DNA from: a bacterium
GTDB taxonomy: Bacteria > SZUA-79 > Acidulodesulfobacterales > Acidulodesulfobacteraceae
DNA length: 6,827 nucleotides
NCBI GenBank assembly: GCA_021803845.1
Contig: JAJZLA010000084.1
Location: 1 to 6,827, forward strand
Direction of reading: 5' to 3'
The position numbers and the translations under genes are program-made. The notes below the pieces were generated by a model, which was not told the DNA's origin, searched no databases, and was given only the letters and a program-made list of their open reading frames with translations. This document shows, piece by piece, positions 4,441 through 6,827 of this stretch (position 1 is the stretch's first letter; the number at the start of each line of letters is the position of its first letter).

Positions 4441-6827
4441 TTACGCGTCGAATACCTCCGTTATTCTTTCTTTCAAACCGGAATTCCTTATTTCTTCTTT
4501 AGAATTCATCGCTATGCCGAAAGCTTTATACGTTCCGAAGATAACTACGTTTTTCTTCCCTCTGGTAATCGCGGTATATAACAGATTTTTTTTCAGCATC
4601 ATAAAGTGCGACTGATGAAACAGCACTATAACGTTATTGAATTCGCTGCCTTGAGCTTTATGTATAGACAGTGCGTATGCCGGCATTATATTTTCGTAAA
4701 CGTCTAAAAAATCGTATTTTACTATTCGATTTTTATCGTTATCTTCACCTATATAATTTATATCATCTAAAATTCTATTTTTTCCTGGAAAATAATCGGA
4801 AAAATCGACAGAAACGGTTTTTTCTTCATGGTCTATATTTATAATGTAGCCTGTATCTCCGTTAAATACTTCAAGGTCGTAATTGTTCTTTTTTTGTATA
4901 ATTTTATCGTATAATTTAAATTGAATTCCGTTGTATATGAAAGAACTGCTTTGGTTAAGATTGTTATTTATATTGTCGTTCACGTTATGATTGTCCTCTT
5001 TTATATTTTCGTTTTTGGCGGCCGAATTTGAATCGGGCGGAAATACCGATATTGCTTTTGCTGTCGATGTCTCTAACGGATTAGGATTAAACGTTTCCTG
5101 AATTATCTTGTTTAAATTGTTATACCCCAATATGCCTTTTCTCATAGGCGTTAAAACCTGAATGTCGTCGAACGCAAAAGAGTTTATTTTCTTTCCTGCC
5201 GACAGCCTTTTTGATGCTATTTTTTTTATAAATTCTTCAAAGTCTTTTAATAGTTCGTCTTTGCCGGATTGAGCCGTATCGTATTCCTTCCTGTACTTTA
5301 TAATAAATTCTTTTCTCCCGTCCTCTTGCTTTGCCGTTATAAATTTTTTGTTATTGAGCAGATTATGCGCATTCAAGTTTATCAAGCCGCCTTCATTCTG
5401 CCTGAAAACTTTATTTAGAAACGTTGCTGGAAAAAATTTTTCGGTTTTAATTATATCCCTTAATACGTCGCCGGGGCTGACGGAAGGTATCTGGTTAACG
5501 TCTCCGACTAAAACAAGTACTGCATCGTCTTTTACGGCTTTTAAAAGTTTGTAAAAAATCAATATATCTACCATGCTCATTTCGTCTATTACTATTAAAT
5601 CATGCGGCAGTTTATTTGTTTCGTTGTATAAAAATACGGACTCGTTCGTATTTCTGTCGAATTGAGCTTTAAGAAGTCTGTGTATTGTGGAAATAGCTAT
5701 ATTTTCCTTGTTTAAATTACCGGATTCTATTATAGCCGAAAGTCTTTGCGCCGCTTTTCCCGACAATGAAATTAAAGCAATCTTTTTATCCGCGTACAAA
5801 CCTGCAATTGTTTTTATAACAGTAGATTTTCCTGTACCGGGTCCGCCGGATATTACGGAAATTTTATAATTTAATGCATTCTGCACGGCGTTTTTCTGTT
5901 CGCCGGTCAAAGTGAGCGAATCTTTTTCGGAAAGTTTATATGTTGTTTCTTTGTTAAATTTTACCTCGCACGAGGTACCGGATATTCTTTTAAGTTCTTT
6001 AGCGACGCCTATTTCGCTGTAATAATAAACCGGCAGATATATTTTTGCTTTATTAATAATATAATTATATTGGTTTAATTGATTATAATGGAAATTATAA
6101 TCATCACCGCTATTAATATCGCTATTATTTTTTTTATTATTATCGTCTTCAGGCGACAAGTCGATAATTAATTTTTTTTCTTTAACCAAATCGTTAATAT
6201 AGGCATTGAGCAGCTCGTCGTCAAGAGAGATATCGGGTTTATCCGAATCCGCCTTATTCTTATCGGCGCCGTTAAGATTATCCGGTTTATCCGAATTAAT
6301 GCCGTCGTTTTCTATTATTATCTCGTTTATCCCTTTTTTAATATCTTTGTAATAAACGAAACAGTTTCCGGACTGTTCGCATAATTGTCCTATGACATAT
6401 TTTACCGCTTCTTTTATCCTGTTAGGGTCGTCTTTTTTGATGCCTAATTTTTCCGCCATAATATCGGCTTTTTTAAAACCTATTCCTTTTATTTCGGTAA
6501 ATAAATAAGGATTTTCTTTTGCTATGGCAATAGATTTTTCCTGAAACTGATTGTAAATAGACTTAATTTGATAATCGCTGAACTGATAGGGCTTAAAAAA
6601 CATTATAGCTTTTCTTAATCCGTAACTTTCTTTCAAGCCTTCTATTATAGTTGAAAGTTTTACTCTGCCTATTCCTCCTACCTCCTTTAATCTTTCAGGG
6701 TCGTTGTCTATTATTTCTAATGTTTTTTCCTTAAATTTTTCATAAATTTGATTTGCCAAAACCTTGCCTATGCCTTTAAATATATTTGAAGAAAGATAAT
6801 CTATTACGGCCGTTTTGCTGTTTGAGA
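4441..6827 (-). CDS. recD2: RecD2/TraA-type ATP-dependent 5'-3' DNA helicase, 5' end missing
   Basis: The frame is open to the right edge; 794 complete codons plus TAA (4443-4441) are visible. The TTG at 6759-6757 is not the start. Upstream codons still encode family sequence (VIDYLSSNIFKGIGKVLANQ, the 'GIGpxlA' helix-hairpin-helix entry), so the N-terminal OB-like part, perhaps 80-100 residues, is outside. Counting from codon 6825-6823: helix-hairpin-helix repeats at about 15-130, TGEQ (307-310), Walker A GGPGTGKST (327-335), Walker B IDEMSMVD (413-420), GDVNQIPSV (441-449), FRQ (474-476), the NNYDLEVFNGDTG barb (647-659), ALSIHKAQGSEF (718-729) and LLYTAITRGK (748-757). All superfamily 1B motifs are intact. 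RecD2 acts without RecBC in DNA repair and replication-fork maintenance. Three Asn/Asp-rich insertions (about 170-202, 225-254, 592-627) are unusual. The gene converges on the tRNA-associated element. Confidence 0.93.
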   Translation of the reverse strand, partial: SNSKTAVIDYLSSNIFKGIGKVLANQIYEKFKEKTLEIIDNDPERLKEVGGIGRVKLSTIIEGLKESYGLRKAIMFFKPYQFSDYQIKSIYNQFQEKSIAIAKENPYLFTEIKGIGFKKADIMAEKLGIKKDDPNRIKEAVKYVIGQLCEQSGNCFVYYKDIKKGINEIIIENDGINSDKPDNLNGADKNKADSDKPDISLDDELLNAYINDLVKEKKLIIDLSPEDDNNKKNNSDINSGDDYNFHYNQLNQYNYIINKAKIYLPVYYYSEIGVAKELKRISGTSCEVKFNKETTYKLSEKDSLTLTGEQKNAVQNALNYKISVISGGPGTGKSTVIKTIAGLYADKKIALISLSGKAAQRLSAIIESGNLNKENIAISTIHRLLKAQFDRNTNESVFLYNETNKLPHDLIVIDEMSMVDILIFYKLLKAVKDDAVLVLVGDVNQIPSVSPGDVLRDIIKTEKFFPATFLNKVFRQNEGGLINLNAHNLLNNKKFITAKQEDGRKEFIIKYRKEYDTAQSGKDELLKDFEEFIKKIASKRLSAGKKINSFAFDDIQVLTPMRKGILGYNNLNKIIQETFNPNPLETSTAKAISVFPPDSNSAAKNENIKEDNHNVNDNINNNLNQSSSFIYNGIQFKLYDKIIQKKNNYDLEVFNGDTGYIINIDHEEKTVSVDFSDYFPGKNRILDDINYIGEDNDKNRIVKYDFLDVYENIMPAYALSIHKAQGSEFNNVIVLFHQSHFMMLKKNLLYTAITRGKKNVVIFGTYKAFGIAMNSKEEIRNSGLKERITEVFDA

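Noticed and set aside
6757..6759. TTG as the start of the helicase gene
   Set aside because: At least 22 upstream codons in the same frame encode conserved RecD2 sequence, so the gene continues beyond the window.

Overview
The window is about one-third G+C by eye, with A/T-rich codon use, long A/T spacers and lysine/asparagine/isoleucine-rich proteins. It looks like a chromosomal segment of a low-GC Gram-negative-type bacterium. A membrane-anchored lytic transglycosylase, a DsrE-type sulfur-family protein and a RecD2-type helicase would suit an uncultured deltaproteobacterial or related sulfur-cycling lineage. That placement is a guess from gene content and base composition, not a measurement. 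No phage, plasmid, CRISPR or defence genes are visible.

Layout. Positions 1-200 (minus) hold the 5' part of a DsrE/DsrF/DrsH-like gene that leaves the window on the left. A 350-bp divergent promoter region follows. At 551-1357 (plus) is a membrane-anchored SLT-family lytic transglycosylase starting at TTG. At 1372-2283 (minus, converging 14 bp away) is a multi-pass membrane protein resembling NicO-type metal/efflux permeases. A second divergent spacer carries the best promoter of the window, which drives pyruvate kinase at 2522-4051 (plus). A tRNA-Ser(GCU) at 4185-4279 (plus) has its own promoter. At 4280-4440 is a compact structured element between the tRNA and the last gene. At 4441-6827 (minus) is a RecD2/TraA-type helicase whose 5' end lies beyond the right edge; no start codon is visible for it.

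The genes do not form one pathway. They are mostly single-gene transcription units in alternating orientation: carbon metabolism (pyk), cell-wall remodelling (lytic transglycosylase), transport (NicO-like), sulfur chemistry (DsrE-like), translation (tRNA-Ser) and DNA processing (RecD2). Three plus-strand units (lytic transglycosylase, pyk, tRNA) share the same promoter layout: a TTG-type -35, a 17-18 bp spacer and an extended TGn -10.

The most unusual part is 4250-4440. The last 18 nt of the tRNA (half T-loop, T-stem strand, acceptor strand, CCA) plus 21 nt of 3' flank are repeated exactly 139 bp downstream. The second copy ends 1 bp before the stop codon of the helicase gene. Between the copies lie a 15-bp inverted copy of the tRNA T-arm, a G/C-rich hairpin and a second hairpin. 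Both hairpins are capped by C(GAA)G, a loop known for exceptional stability in single-stranded DNA. It resembles a tiny non-autonomous element, or the remnant of one, inserted at a tRNA 3' end.
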